Shown here: one piece after another, positions 32,808 to 44,261 of the stretch | How the letters are laid out: each line of letters starts with the position of its first letter | Position numbering within the stretch: the stretch's first letter is position 1 | NCBI GenBank assembly: GCA_022828595.1 | Contig: JAKGHH010000004.1 | Coordinates: 57,376,422-57,440,421 of the forward strand | DNA: 64,000 nt | Source of the DNA: Nelumbo lutea | Taxonomy: Eukaryota > Streptophyta > Magnoliopsida > Proteales > Nelumbonaceae | Direction: 5' to 3' | Position numbers and translations under genes: made by a program | Notes under the pieces: model-generated | The model's database searches: none | What the model saw: the letters and a program-made list of their open reading frames with translations, nothing else | Told to the model about the DNA's origin: nothing

Positions 32808-33463
32808 ATGGCAAATGGACAATTCGCAAAATTGTTGGATGACAACAAACTTAAAGGCCCAAACTACACTGACTGGTACCATAACCTTATGCTGATCTTG
32901 ACATCTGAAAAGTTGGACAAAGTAGAAAAAAACCCTACTCTAGAATGTCCGGGTGATAGGGCTTCTGAGGCCCGTAGGAGGGACTACTAGGGATGGGAAG
33001 AGAAAAATTCCCTTGCCCGCTACTACATCATAGTATCCTTAAACAATCTGATACAGTGACAGTTTGATCATATTGAATTGTCCAAGGATATCTTGGATAG
33101 TCTGAGGATGATGTACGAAGAGCATAATTGTTCTACTCGACAGAAGGTCTTGAAACAGTTCATGACCGCGCAGATGCCCAAGAACCAGCAAGTTCATGAC
33201 CATTGTCTTAAGATGATGAGATACATCAATGAACTTGAGGTTCTTGGATCCGGGATTGACCACGTCGCCAAGGTGGATGCTATCCTAAATTCTTTGCCCC
33301 CTTCCTTCAATCAGTAAATCAAGAACTATAATATGAATAAGCTAAATGTTAGCACCCAGGAACTCAACAATATATTGCAGAGGGCCGAGGAACTGATTAA
33401 GAAGGATGAGCCCATTGTCATGTTTGTTGAAGCTGGTAAATCAGGCAAGAAGAAGAGGAAGGC
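32808..33463 (+). pseudogene. Copia A gag (interrupted)
   Basis: Starts at ATG 32808: MANGQFAKLLDDNKLKGPNY, then LTSEKLDKVEKNPT, RQKVLKQFMTAQMPKNQQVH, INELEVLGSGID, and the basic end GKKKRKA. This is the UBN2-type copia capsid. There are in-frame stops at codons 61 (TAG), 84 (TGA) and 170 (TAA); the first two replace Trp or nearby residues. At 33464 it is cut by the LTR of Athila B, before the zinc knuckle. The reading resumes, after a loss of the knuckle, at 50133. Confidence 0.9.
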
Positions 33464-35020
33464 TGATGTGTGGCTCATTGTGACACTAGCAAGTGCACTA
33501 GCCGTTCAAGTAATAAAGTAGTGAGTGAAGTATCATTCCCACGAGGATTTAGGAAACAAGTATCAATACTAAATTGAGTACTTCTTATCTGATTAACAAA
33601 TAAATCAAAACTTTAATGAAAGCTAAAAATCCTAAATTAAAATCTATCTAAATCATTGGTCCAATTGCCTTCAAATAAGGTTAGAAGAGTAAGCAGTAAA
33701 TTTCAATCTCAGAATTCAGTAATCTATCAATTTGGATCGTTTGAATAAATCATAATTGAGCCTTGGTTTGGTGAAACCCCAAAGTCATGAACAGCCTCTC
33801 TCAAGCACATGTTCATCCTATGCATGAGTGACAATTCTTTTATCTCTAACAAGAATCTAATCCCCATGCATGCATTTCTTTAAACACTTCTAAGGCATCA
33901 ATTCAAAACTGAATTGATCACCAACTGAATTGTGCAAGTTATCTCTAATCTTGCATCCAATTCAGTTCTTGAATAGTAGATCTGAATTCCTAGAGTCTCT
34001 CTCAAGCACTCTAGGAATTCCAAGCTTTAGATCCATTTGGCCAATCTGAAAATTGCAGATCTGAATTCTCTTTCAAGCAATTCAGATCTTTCAGATCTGA
34101 GTTTTGAAGGTTAGTTGGCCAAATTAATCTACAAAAACACCCTTATTCAATAAACTCCAAGTACAATTCATGACCATTCGAATGAATAAAAAAGAATTAG
34201 ATTGCTGAGCTGAAATTTTACAAGCTGAAATACATCAAGGAAGAATGGAAGAAGGAGAAAGAAGAAAGAAAATATAACAAAGAAACATAATTCAAATTAA
34301 ATGAGAATGAAACTACAATTGAGTTATTACAAATGATCTTTGAATCACAAACCCCCAATTTCGAACTCACCTTCTCTTCTAGCTTGCTTGTCTTGAACTT
34401 CCTTCAGCCCTTCTTCTTCTTCTTCATTGCGCCTAACCTTCTTCTCTTCTCTTCTCTTAAGGTGGTCGAACCTCTAAGAGTGGGAGAGCCTTCCTCTCAA
34501 GCAATTGAACACCTCTCCCCCCTCCTAGAGGCCTCCTTATATAGTTTTTCAAGGGGGCTCTTGCCCCTTCTTGAACCCTCTAGAATGGGGTGTATTACAC
34601 CCCTTTCTTGAACTTTCTAGAGCTCTCTTGAAAGCTTCCTAAGGGCTGCTATTTTGGCTGCACTTAGGCTCTCTCTTAGCACATGATAGCTATACATTGA
34701 GTTGCTCTTTTGGGCTGAGAATGGGCATTCCTTGCTAGGCCGAATTCTACTCTTAACTAAGCTTTCTTTTCTTGGGTTTTCTCAAGGAATCCACTTGCTC
34801 TTCTTAGGCCGAAGTGCTCTCTCTTGCTTCCACATCCAGGCTGGGCTGGATTTGGTCTTTTTAAACCTTATTTTCTTGCCTTTTTCCTTCATTTTTTTAG
34901 ATTAATTATCCCTGAAACTTATTCTTAGCATTAAGCTAAATTAAGGCAAAAATTAATAAAACCGGCATAAAAATCCATGCTAAAGTCCTCAAAAATTATA
35001 GATAAATTGTAGGTTCATCA
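33464..35020 (-). mobile_element. Athila B 3' LTR (1557 bp)
   Basis: Minus-strand LTR from TGATGAACCTAC (35020) to ...GCCACACATCA (33464). The next bases outside are a polypurine tract on one side and copia gag on the other. A minus-strand TATATAAGGAGG box lies near 34540. The end segment GCTAGTGCACTTGCTAGTGT is shared with the 5' LTR piece (42969-43283), with B' and with the nested LTR at 12780. Confidence 0.9.
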
Positions 35021-35037
35021 AATACCCCCACACTTAA
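35021..35037 (-). other. Polypurine tract of Athila B
   Basis: CTTAAGTGTGGGGGTATT on the minus strand, next to the LTR start TGATG. Confidence 0.88.
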
Positions 35038-35040
35038 GCT

Positions 35041-35060
35041 TTTGCTTGTCCTCAAGCAAA
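35041..35060 (-). other. Hairpin beside the polypurine tract, B copy
   Basis: TTTGCTTG-TCCT-CAAGCAAA in plus reading: a perfect 8-bp stem with a 4-base loop, three bases from the polypurine tract. Confidence 0.85.
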
Positions 35061-35403
35061 GACATCAGCCATAAACTGAACATTCCCCCCTTTTGTTCTT
35101 ACCATTTACCTGGTGAACTTTTTAATATAGAAATGCATTGAGTAGTCGAGGAACTTTTGTAAGTGCTCAGCTCTTATTCTTGTAAATTACTATTTAACAT
35201 AAGTATAAGATCCAAGGAAATGAGAATATGAATTTCATCATAATCTAGCCTTTACTCCTAATTCATATATAAATCAGCTCCTTAATTGTCAAGGTTAATA
35301 ATCAAATTTCACTACGTTTCATATCTGTAACTAAATCTCAATGAGAGTTCAACTTTAGAGTGCCCCTTTGAACCTCAGTTGTCACCACAATTACTTATTT
35401 CTA

Positions 35404-35554
35404 AGGGTGAGTGCATCTTATGCTCCATCTCACATTTTTCTTCTTCTTTTTTCTGGTGTGAGTGCATTTTATGCTCTATCTCACACACTTTTCTCTCTTT
35501 TTTACTTTAATTTTTTTTTTTGGTGTGTGTGCATCTTATGCTCCATCTCACACT
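35404..35554 (-). repeat. Three hairpin repeats in the B 3' region
   Basis: Copies at 35405-35434, 35455-35486 and 35522-35553, separated by T-rich spacers. Each pairs GTGTGAG with CTCACAC (with small variations) and GCAT with ATGC around AAA or AAG. Confidence 0.8.
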
Positions 35555-36014
35555 GGTCACTTACTTGAGGTAGGTAAATAGGATTCATGTTCTGAGCTGC
35601 TAGTTTTACTACTTAGCTCAAAATAGCGGAGTCAATTTGGGCTTTTGTCCTTCTTTGCAATTATTGAACCTCAAGAATCAGCACTTCATATGTGCACTAG
35701 CTCTCTTAATCATTAACCATGAAATCAAGGGCTTCCATACACATGAAGATAGTTAGGGCTAGTCATGCTGAAAGGCATATTCAGCTCCCCTTTTCTCATG
35801 CATATATCAAATTGGGTCATTCACAAGAATAAAAACTTAACAAGTACAACAGTCTCCCTCAACTTATTGAATTCATTCTTAAAAATCATCAAATAGATAG
35901 TAATGAACTTGAGGAGTTCTAGTCTTTTTTTTTTGGTTATGTCATTGCCTGCATATGTGTGTTGGGGTGAATGAGGTGCATGATTTCAGCCCCCATACCC
36001 TAGCCTCGGGCTCA

Positions 36015-36051
36015 CTCCCCCACACTTAAGAGCAACATTGTCCTCAATGTT
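36015..36051 (-). other. Second polypurine tract with hairpin, B
   Basis: CTTAAGTGTGGGGGAGTG on the minus strand (36015-36032), preceded in element sense by AACATTG-AGGA-CAATGTT (36034-36051), a perfect 7-bp stem. It lies 1 kb upstream of the LTR-side tract, just after pol. Confidence 0.75.
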
Positions 36052-36505
36052 CGCAGTGTTAGGGAATCACACTTGCTAGAGCAAACTGAAGAAAAGAAAT
36101 GGATGAACTGAGTCTTTAAAGAATTGGAATTTTGAGAAAAAAAACTTTATTTTACTAACTAATATTCTAAAAAGATAAATGACAAAAAGATGCATTAACC
36201 TGTTCATGAGCAAGCATAAAAGATTATTGGTTATCAAGATAAATAGTGGATGGAGGGGGTACAGTACCGCCCATTAAATATGGTTTCAGGCGCTGACCAT
36301 TTACTTTAAACGTGCCCTGAACCGGGTGGGTGAGTTCTATAGCCCCATGGGGAAAAACCTATGAAATGGTAAAGGGTCCAGACCACCTGGATCTTAGCTT
36401 ACCTGGAAACAAGTGGAAACAGGAATTATATAACAATACATGTTGGCCTACATAAAAGTCCCATCTCAGCAAGTTCTTATCATGCCAATTTTTTATTCTT
36501 TCTTT

Positions 36506-37415
36506 TTAAATTTTGGCATTTTCATAGGCGGCAAGTCTGAATTCATCCAATTCATTCAATTGCAACCGCCTTTTAGCCCCTGTGGCCTGAATGTCAAAAT
36601 TTAAGAATTTAAGAGCCCAATAGGCCTTGTGTTCTAATTCAACTGGTAAATGGCATGCTTTACCAAAGACCAATCTGTAGGGGGACATGCCAATGGGTGT
36701 CTTAAATGCAGTTCTGTATGCCCATAATGCATCATCTAATTTGATAGACCAATCTTTTCTGGCAGATGCTACGATCTTTTCCAGAATTCTTTTGAGTTCC
36801 CTATTAGCCAACACCACTTGGCCACTAGTTTGAGGGTGATAAGGGGTAGCTAATTTATGTGTAATTCCATATTTCTGCATTAACCTTTCAAATTGGCTAT
36901 TGCAGAAGTGAGTTCCCCTATCACTAATTATAGCTCGCGGAGTGCCAAATCGAGAGAATAGCTTCTTTAGGAAGTGTACCACCCTTCTTGAGTCATTTGT
37001 GGGTAAAGCCATGGCTTCTACCCATTTGGATACATAGTCAACTGCAACGAGGATATACTTATTCCCAAAAGAATTCGGGAAAGGTCCCATGAAATCTATA
37101 CCCCAAACATCAAAGATTTCACATATCAAAATATTGGAAAGGGGCATTTCATTCCGTCGGGAAATGTTTCCCGATCTTTGGCATTTGTCACATGTGGACA
37201 CATACCTATGGGCATCTTTGAAAAGTGTGGGCCAATAAAAACCTGATTGCAAAACCTTGGCTGCAGTGCGACTAGCTCCAAAATGACCTCCTGCTTCTTT
37301 ATCATGGCAAAATTGGAGTACCGATTCCATCTCCTCCTCAGGGACACATCTCCTTATGATCTGATCTGTACACAATTTATACAAAAAGGGTTCCTCCCAC
37401 AGATAGTATTTTACA
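36506..37415 (-). pseudogene. Athila B pol: integrase (catalytic Glu changed to Val)
   Basis: Open frame 37384-36506 (292 codons). Order: zinc finger with CHDKEAGGH and CDKC; first catalytic Asp in WGIDFMGPF; second in IISDRGTHF; then [16 protein letters not shown]. The last block should read QVE: the third catalytic residue is Val (codon 36812-36814, GTG). Then [40 protein letters not shown] and [13 protein letters not shown], which are typical of Athila. The start is joined to RNase H by an A-run frameshift near 37440. Integrase inserts the cDNA; this copy should be inactive. Confidence 0.93.
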
Positions 37416-39056
37416 TCACAAAGGAATTTCTTTTTTCTGTTGATATGAAAGTTTAGGAGGAAGGACTTGTGCAGCTAGTAAGTTAGCAAAATCAGCATAC
37501 CAAGGATATGAGTATTTCTGTATTGAGTACAGCTGCTCATCCGGAAATTCTTCTTGAATGTTGTTGGTTATCTCCTCTTTTGAGCTTACCTTGTCCAACC
37601 GGGAGAGATGGTCAGCAGCCAGGTTTGCAGCACCCTTCATGTCTCTAATCTCCATGTCAAACTCTTGCAATAAAAGGATCCACCTGATCAGTCTTGGTTT
37701 TGAGTTTTGCTTGGTAAGCAAGTGCCTTAATGTCGAGTGATCTGTGTAGACAACAACCTTGGATAATATCGGATATGAACAAAACTTGTCATGTGCAAAT
37801 ATTATTGCTAGCAGTTCCTTTTCTATGGTGGTGTAATTGAGTTGGGGTCCAGTCAAGGTTCTGCTAGCATAGTAAATTGGCTGAAAATGTTTGTTCATTC
37901 TTTGTCCTAAAATAGCTCCTATAGCAAAATCACTCACATCACACATTAATTCAAATGGGAGGGTCCAATCTGGTGCTACCATGATAGGTGCATGGATCAA
38001 TTTGTCTTTCAAGATGTTGAAAGCATGAAGGCATTCAGTTGAAAATTCAAAAGTCACTTCTTTTTGAAGCAAGGTAGATAATGGCTTGGCAATTTTTGAG
38101 AAATCCTGAATAAACCTCCTATAGAATCCGACATGTCCTAAGAAACTTCTCAAAGAACGAACAGATGTTGGGGGTGGCAGTTTTTCAATTGCCTCCACCT
38201 TGGCCTTGTTGACTTCTATACCTCTTTGAGAGATCTTGTGTCCAAGCACTATGCCTTCTTGCACCATAAAATGACATTTCTCCCAATTCAACACAAGATG
38301 TGTTTCTTTGCATCTAGTAAGCACCTGTTCCAGATTATTCAAACATGCATCAAACGAAGAGCCAAAAACTGAAAAATCATCCATAAAGATCTCAATAAAT
38401 TTTTCAACCATATCAGAAAATATAGACATCATACATCGCTGAGAGGTAGCTGGGGCATTGCATAACCCAAAAGGCGTCCTTCGATATGCAAATGTTCCAT
38501 ATGGGCAAGTAAAAGTGGTCTTTTCTTAATCTTCTGGTGCAATTGGTATCTGGTTATACCCTGAATATCCATCCAAGAAACAATAATACTCATGCCTGGC
38601 TAGCCTCTCCAACATTTGGTCCATAAATGGGAGATGGAAATGGTCCTTCCGGGTGGCTTCATTGAATTTTCTATAGTCAATACACACATGCCATCCGATG
38701 ACGGTTCTAGTAGGGATGAGTTCATTTTTCTCATTTGGAACAACAGTCATACCCCCTTTCTTGGGCACAACTTGCACAGGGCTTACCCAAGAACTATCAG
38801 AAATAGGATAAATGATCCCAGTATCTAACAACTTAAAAATTTCAGCCTTTACCACTTCTTTCATGTTGAGGTTCAGGTGCCTTTGGGGCTGAACGGAAGG
38901 CTTGCTGTCCTCTTCCATCAAAATTTTGTGAGTGCAGCTTGATGGATTAATGCCTTTGATATCTTCTACCTTCCAAGCTATAGCATTTTTGTGTTCCCGC
39001 AGCACTCTTAATAATTTTTCTCTTTGTAAGGGATTCAGTGCTGCGGAAAATTATCA
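37416..39056 (-). pseudogene. Athila B pol: reverse transcriptase and RNase H
   Basis: Reads from ~39056 (LREHKNAIAWKVEDIKGI) through RT: SWVSPVQVVPKKGGMTVV, VCIDYRKFNEATRKDHFHLP, FLDGYSGYNQIPIAPED, then [13 protein letters not shown] (catalytic DD, ~38380), and RNase [38 protein letters not shown] and AADHLSRLD. One in-frame stop (38526-38528, TAA where CAA is expected) interrupts RT; otherwise the frame is open from 39005 to 37416. A 1-base insertion near 39050 separates it from protease. Confidence 0.93.
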
Positions 39057-39760
39057 CGGGGAGATCTGATGATTTCTCAAGGAAAGCATACTCTAAATGG
39101 GATGGTAATTGCTTCAGTTCAAGGGTGGGGGGTTCTTGGGGTGATGGATTACCTGATGGTCCAAGCAATTTGCCTAAGTTCTCTAATTTAAGAAACCCCT
39201 TTCCCTTGAATTGAGGCTTATCATTTAGGTATGCTATCATGAGGTTTATTTCTTCATTTTCTCCTTCAAGTTCTCCCTGCTGGAGGCAGAGTTCGAGAGG
39301 ATCAGTTATTCTACTTACCTGGAAGCATTCATCAATTGTCAATTCAATGGCATCAATCATAAAACAAGAATCATCACTAGAGGGTGCATGTTTCATAGCA
39401 TCAGACATTTTAAAAATTATCTCCTCATCTTGTATCCTAAGGCTGAGTTGTCCTTGTTGGACATCAATCATTGCTTTCCCGGTAGCTAGGAAAGGTCTCT
39501 CTAGGATAAGTGGGACCTCCACATCTTCTTGCATGTTTAACACAATGAAATCAACTGGGAAAATGAATTTGTCAACTTTAACTAATACATCTTCTATGAT
39601 CCCTCCTAGGATGTCTAATGGATCTATCAGCCAATTGTAATGCCACTCTAGTGGGTTGGGGTTCATTCAACCCCAATTTCTTGAAGATAGAATATGGCAT
39701 TAAATTGATGCTAACTCCCAGGTCACATAAAGCTTTTTCAAATTTTTAAACTGCTAATGG
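39057..39760 (-). pseudogene. Athila B protease and linker
   Basis: Near 39720-39660 the minus strand reads CDLGVSINLMPYSIFKKLG and ALQLADRSIRHPR, the aspartic protease active-site region of Athila (D-L-G in place of D-T/S-G). A 1-base insertion near 39607 shifts the frame; then IIEDVLVKVDKFIFPVDFIV, EVPLILERPFLATGKAMIDV. A linker follows (PPTLELKQLPSHLEYAFLE), which also occurs in B' at 47180. The protease cuts the polyprotein; it is broken here. Confidence 0.85.
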
Positions 39761-40793
39761 TACAAGGAATAGTTCTGAGGCAGCTTGTTCAGAAGGATAG
39801 TAGAACATTCCTCATTTAAAGCAACTGTAGCCACATTTCCCAGTTTCCTTTTGTTTGCCAATAATTCCTTCAAAAACCTTGCATAGTGTGGCATTTGGGC
39901 TAAAGCATCAGCAAAAGGAATATTAATATGTAAACTTTTAAATATTTCAAGAAACTTACCAAATTCCTTTTCCAATTTTTGTTGCTTCAGCCTGTTAGGG
40001 ATTGGAACTTGTGATTGCTGGTGCATCTCTTGTTGTGCTTCTGGTTGTTCCGTCTTCTGTTGTCCGGTCCCAAGGCTTGTTTCTACCTTGGGTTTCAGTC
40101 CAATTCTTCTTTTCTACCTCGGGCAACTCTTTTCCATTCCTTAAGGTAATAGCTTGCACCTGCTCTCGTGGATTCACTTCAATGTTGCTTGGAAGAGTTC
40201 CCGACAGTCTGGAAGAGATTAGTTTTGCCAATTGCCCCACTTTGTTTTTTAGGTTTTTGATTGAGGCTTCCTGGTTCTGGAACCTAGTTTCTGCACCTGC
40301 TATAAATTTTGTCATCAGTTCCTCCAAATTGGTCTTTGGTTCAGGCTGATGATAAGTCTGGTGGAACGGCTTGGAAGTATGCTGATTTAGCCAAGACTGG
40401 TTTGAATGTCCCCTCCATCCTGGACCTAATGGCATCATCACTTACCCCATTGTGTTTGAAGGTGTCACAAATTTCTAAAAAGTTAGAAATGTATGCATTG
40501 GGATCTTCGTGGGCCAATCCATAGAATTGGACCATGTTTTGAATCATTTGTATGATGGCAGGTTTGATCTCAAAGTTGTTAGCAGCAATATTGGGCCTGA
40601 TAATGCTGGAGGCAGCTCCAGTGAGACTGGGTTTGGCATAGTCCATCATAGTCCTCTGCTTAGCCATTTCTTGAGCCTCTTGAGCTTCTTGAGCTTCTTG
40701 CTGGACTTGTTTGGCTGCTCTTAGTCGGACATGGAGAATTCTTTCAATCTCTGGGTCGTAGAGGATTTCCTCCAGCTTGACTCTGCTTGTCAA
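39754..40793 (-). pseudogene. Athila B gag, internally deleted
   Basis: ATG at 40793 opens MTSRVKLEEILYDPEIERIL, then an EAQEAQEAQE repeat, then NFEIKPAIIQMIQNMVQFYG and ISNFLEICDTFKHNGVSDDA, the N-terminal Athila capsid. After DDAIRSR the sequence jumps to GPGWRGHSNQSWLNQH, the block after the zinc knuckle, in another frame. So the rest of the capsid and the knuckle are deleted. The C-terminal part (40441-39995) reads KTNLEELMTKFIAGAETRFQ, KNKVGQLAKLI, VNPREQVQAITLRNGKELP; a last piece (40026-39754) runs to protease. Confidence 0.87.
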
Positions 40794-42944
40794 AAACTGC
40801 GGAAGTCAAGGCAATAAACAAGCCAATATTCACAAAATAACTAACCTTATTACAACTGAAAATATATAGTGAAGTATTGGAATATAAAAACCTACATCCT
40901 AAAATAAATAAAATGCAGCTAACTAAAAGCAGATCGACATCTTATTCAATATACAGAATTCAGTAGCAATTTACAAACATGTCTAAATTCAGTAATCTCT
41001 GAGTAGAACAACATTTTACAAATTCCATTTCTTTATATTGCTGAAATAGATCTGAACTGCTGAGAGCTAAAATCTCAATAGCTACTGAGAACAGTAATAT
41101 ACAGTTCTGAAATCTTAGCAGCTACTGAGGACAGCCAAATGCGGATCAGTAGTGATTGTGTTCAGGTCTGATCTGTATATAAAAAGGCTATTCTGTGCTA
41201 CTGAAGGTCATTACACAAAAATGAAATCAGTGTACAAAGGATTGTGAGATAGCAATTTCAAACATCAGTTCTACACAAAATTGAGATTAGCTCTGAAATC
41301 TCAGAAGCCATTGAGAACAGCAATAAATATAACAACAGCTACTGATAATAGTACAATTGTGCTTAGGTCTGATTTCCATATTGGAAGGCTACTAAATATC
41401 AGATCTGAGCCCACTGTTTTGATGAGCTATGCATCACCAAACACCAGCTAGAGTAGCCATACTAAAACTGAGCAAATCAGCAGGATAACCCACTGATATC
41501 AGCAATGAAACATGCTGTATACAGATATGCACAAAACCGAAATCAATCAGTAGTAAAAAGATATGAAATCAGACCTGTATTTACCATGGTGTGGCTGCTG
41601 GGATCTGATCTTTTTTTTCTTTCTTTTGAGATGAAATAAAACACAAAGCAGTAATGCAACTATACTACTGAACAAAATCTCTTTTTTTTTTTTCGGTTTG
41701 CTCAGATCTGATTTTTGATTTCAGTACTGAAATCTACTGTGTACAGATCTAAACTCCCCTAATTTTATGAGCTATATAGAACCAAAAACCAGCTAAACTA
41801 GCAGCACTAAAACAGTAATCAAAACCAAACAAACCAGCAATAGAAAAAAAAAATAGAGTAGTAATATCAATAATGAAGAATATTATATGCAGATTTGTAC
41901 AGAACTGAAATCAGCTAACAGTTAAAGAAATCAGTAATGAAATTTTTGATAAACAAAACCAGCAATCAACTAAACTACCTAAACTAAAATAGGAACCAAA
42001 GATGAAGCAATTCAGCATTAGGAAAGAAGACCAGCTTCATCAGTAATGAAAGCTTCTGCATTCAAATCTGAATTCTAAGATGCAGAATTAAAAATCAGTT
42101 CTTTGCTATCCATATCAACTGCATTTCAGATTTAAATTTCACTCATTCTTTGCTATCAATTCACCGTTGAGGTAGGTTGGATGTATCATAGGGTGGATGT
42201 ATCAGAGGAATTCAGGTCTGAACTAAGCAGATCTGTAACAATAGAATTCAGATCTGAACTCAAGTCTGAGTTTGGATCTGAATTCTCAATTGCCTTACCT
42301 TCAGTCATTACTACCAAATTGCCTTTGAGGAGTAGCAGAAGTGTCCTAGGGGAAATTGGGGTGGTTATGACACCCAATTCACCGCAAATTTGCATCAGTT
42401 CAGATATGTGTTAAGAGGAATTCAGATCTGAATTGTTGCAGGTCTGCTGTAGCAGAATTCAGATCTGAGTGCTGATCTGAATTCTCAAATGCCCCTTTTA
42501 TTGTTCATATGATCTCTTTTTTTTTCTCCTTTTCACTTTATATATTTTTTTTCTTTTTGTAATGAAAAAAAAAATAAAAGGCTGAAACACAAACTAACTA
42601 AGTCTTTTCGGCAGAGTGCTGCAGTTCTGAGTTCTGCTGATCTGAGTGTCGAATGCAACTCAGATCTGCAAAACTTATGTTGTTATGAATTTTTCTTCTT
42701 TTTTTTTCTTTTTGAATGTAACAACACCAAGATTGAAAGGAAATGAAATCTATCTTTATTAAAATGAAACTGAAACAAGGAAATGAAGTAATCTACTGAA
42801 GAAAGAATAAACATAATTAAATCAGTACAGCTGTTGCATTCAAGGCTAAAATGTAAAATGAAGCAATTAAAACCTTCTATGAATGCAATGATGACTGAGA
42901 CCAGATTAAGAATGCCCAATGTTTCCTAATATTGCTTCCCTAAA
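40794..42944 (-). other. Athila B 5' leader
   Basis: About 2.15 kb without a supported gene. It is rich in the near-palindrome CAGATCTG (about seven exact copies by eye, many variants such as TTCAGATCTGAA and AGATCTGAATTC) and in CAGTAATGAAA-like phrases. B' has the same kind of leader on the other strand. Confidence 0.75.
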
Positions 42945-42962
42945 TCCCCGGCAACGGCGCCA
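42945..42962 (-). promoter_or_regulatory. Primer-binding site (tRNA-Asp), Athila B
   Basis: TGGCGCCGTTGCCGGGGA on the minus strand, an exact complement of the plant tRNA-Asp 3' end (18 of 18), six bases from the LTR end. It supports assignment to Athila. Confidence 0.93.
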
Positions 42963-42968
42963 AAAACT

Positions 42969-43283
42969 TGATGTCTCATTGTGACACTAGCAAGTGCACT
43001 AGCCGTTCAAGTAATAAAGTAGTGAGTGAAATATCGTTCCCACGGGGATTTAGGAAACAAGTATCAATACTAAATTGAGAACTTCTTGTCTGATTAACAA
43101 ATAAATCAAAACTTTAATGAAAGCTAAAAATCCTAAATTAAAATCTATCTAAATCATTGGTCCAATTGCCTTCAAATCAGGTTAGAAGAGTAAGCAGTAA
43201 ATTTCAATCTCAGAATTCAGCAATCTATCAATTTGGATTATTTGAATAAATCATAATTGAGCCTTGGTTTGGTGAAACCCCAA
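42969..43283 (-). repeat. Athila B 5' LTR, truncated to its last 315 bases
   Basis: Matches 33464-33779 of the 3' LTR of B. It stops at GGTGAAACCCCAA, where the B' LTR begins in the opposite orientation. Confidence 0.88.
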
Positions 43284-44237
43284 GGAGCTGAGGAGATCCA
43301 AGCATTCCAAGAAGAGAAGAAAGTGAATTCGAAGGAGGAGAAGCTCCTGAGAGATCTAGGTTACATTTCTATTTAATTTCTGCATTCTTTGAGTTCAGAT
43401 TCAGCTAGAGATTATGTAATTTCTTCTTCTATCTTTCTTTCTTGCTATAATGGAAGTTTGATTGTTGTAAATTCAATTCTGTAATTAGTTTTCTTCAATC
43501 TTTTGAATAGATCAGATCCAATTTTGAGTTTCTTGATTAGAATATTAATTGTAGAACTGATTAGCCAAATTGCCATCTTACAAATTCAGATTTGAAATTT
43601 CAGATTTGTAATTCGTAATGTTTGAATTGCTTGAGAGAAATTTAAGACATTCATCATCCAGTATTGGCCGATCTGTTCTAAAATCTTGGAAATTCTAGAG
43701 TGCTTGAGAAAGACTCTAGAATTTTAGATCTGTTACTCAAGAACTGAATTGAATGAAAGATTAGAGATAACTTGCACAATTCAGTTGGTGATCATTCAAT
43801 CTGAATTGATGCCCTTAAAATGTTTGATCTAATGCATGCATGAATGATTAGATTCTTGATAGAGATATAAGAATCATCATTCAAGCATAGGATGAATAGG
43901 TGCTTGAAAGAGGCTGTTCATTGCCTTGGGGTTTCACCAAACCAAGGTTGAATCAAATTCTATTCGAATGAACTAGAGGGTTAATTATTGAATCAGTTCT
44001 GGGTATTTTTAGCTTAGCCTCTCAACTTGAATGCAGGGTGTTTGAGCCAACTCCTAGTAGATAGTTTTTTAGCTAGATTTTCAAATTTGAATTTGATTTA
44101 GAATTTGGTTAATCAGATAATGGTAGACTGATTTATTACTAGTAGTTGCTACATAAGTCCTCATGGGAACGATACTCTACTCACTACTCTATTACTTGAG
44201 TGGCTAGTGCACTTGCTAGTGTCACCAAGATGCACCA
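43284..44237 (+). repeat. Athila B' 5' LTR, truncated to its last ~954 bases
   Basis: Starts at GGAGCTGAGGAGATCCAAGC, equivalent to 49194 in the 3' LTR of B', and ends GATGCACCA at 44237, before the primer site. The first ~630 bases of the LTR are missing. It is fused head to head with the B 5' LTR. Confidence 0.88.
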
Positions 44238-44243
44238 AGTTTT

Positions 44244-44261
44244 TGGCGCCGTTGCCGGGGA
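44244..44261 (+). promoter_or_regulatory. Primer-binding site (tRNA-Asp), Athila B'
   Basis: TGGCGCCGTTGCCGGGGA, exact complement of the tRNA-Asp 3' end, six bases after the LTR. Confidence 0.93.

Larger units (their letters stand above)
35061..36505 (-). other. Athila B 3' region between integrase and LTR
   Basis: About 1.45 kb with no long reading frame. Athila elements often carry an env-like ORF here; I find none. It holds three copies of a ~31-base hairpin (35404-35554) and a second polypurine tract with its own hairpin (36015-36051). Confidence 0.75.

Noticed and set aside
35061..36505. Possible env-like ORF of Athila B
   Set aside because: This is the usual place, but I find no long frame on the element strand, only UTR with hairpin repeats and a second polypurine tract.
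39239..39640. Plus-strand frame of 133 codons
   Set aside because: It is the reverse of the well-supported Athila B protease/linker coding strand.
40002..40349. Plus-strand frame of 115 codons
   Set aside because: Shadow of Athila B gag on the other strand.
42945..42962. A tRNA-Asp gene
   Set aside because: Only the last 18 bases of the tRNA are matched, next to an LTR end: it is a primer-binding site. No cloverleaf arms flank it. The same holds for the initiator-Met matches.
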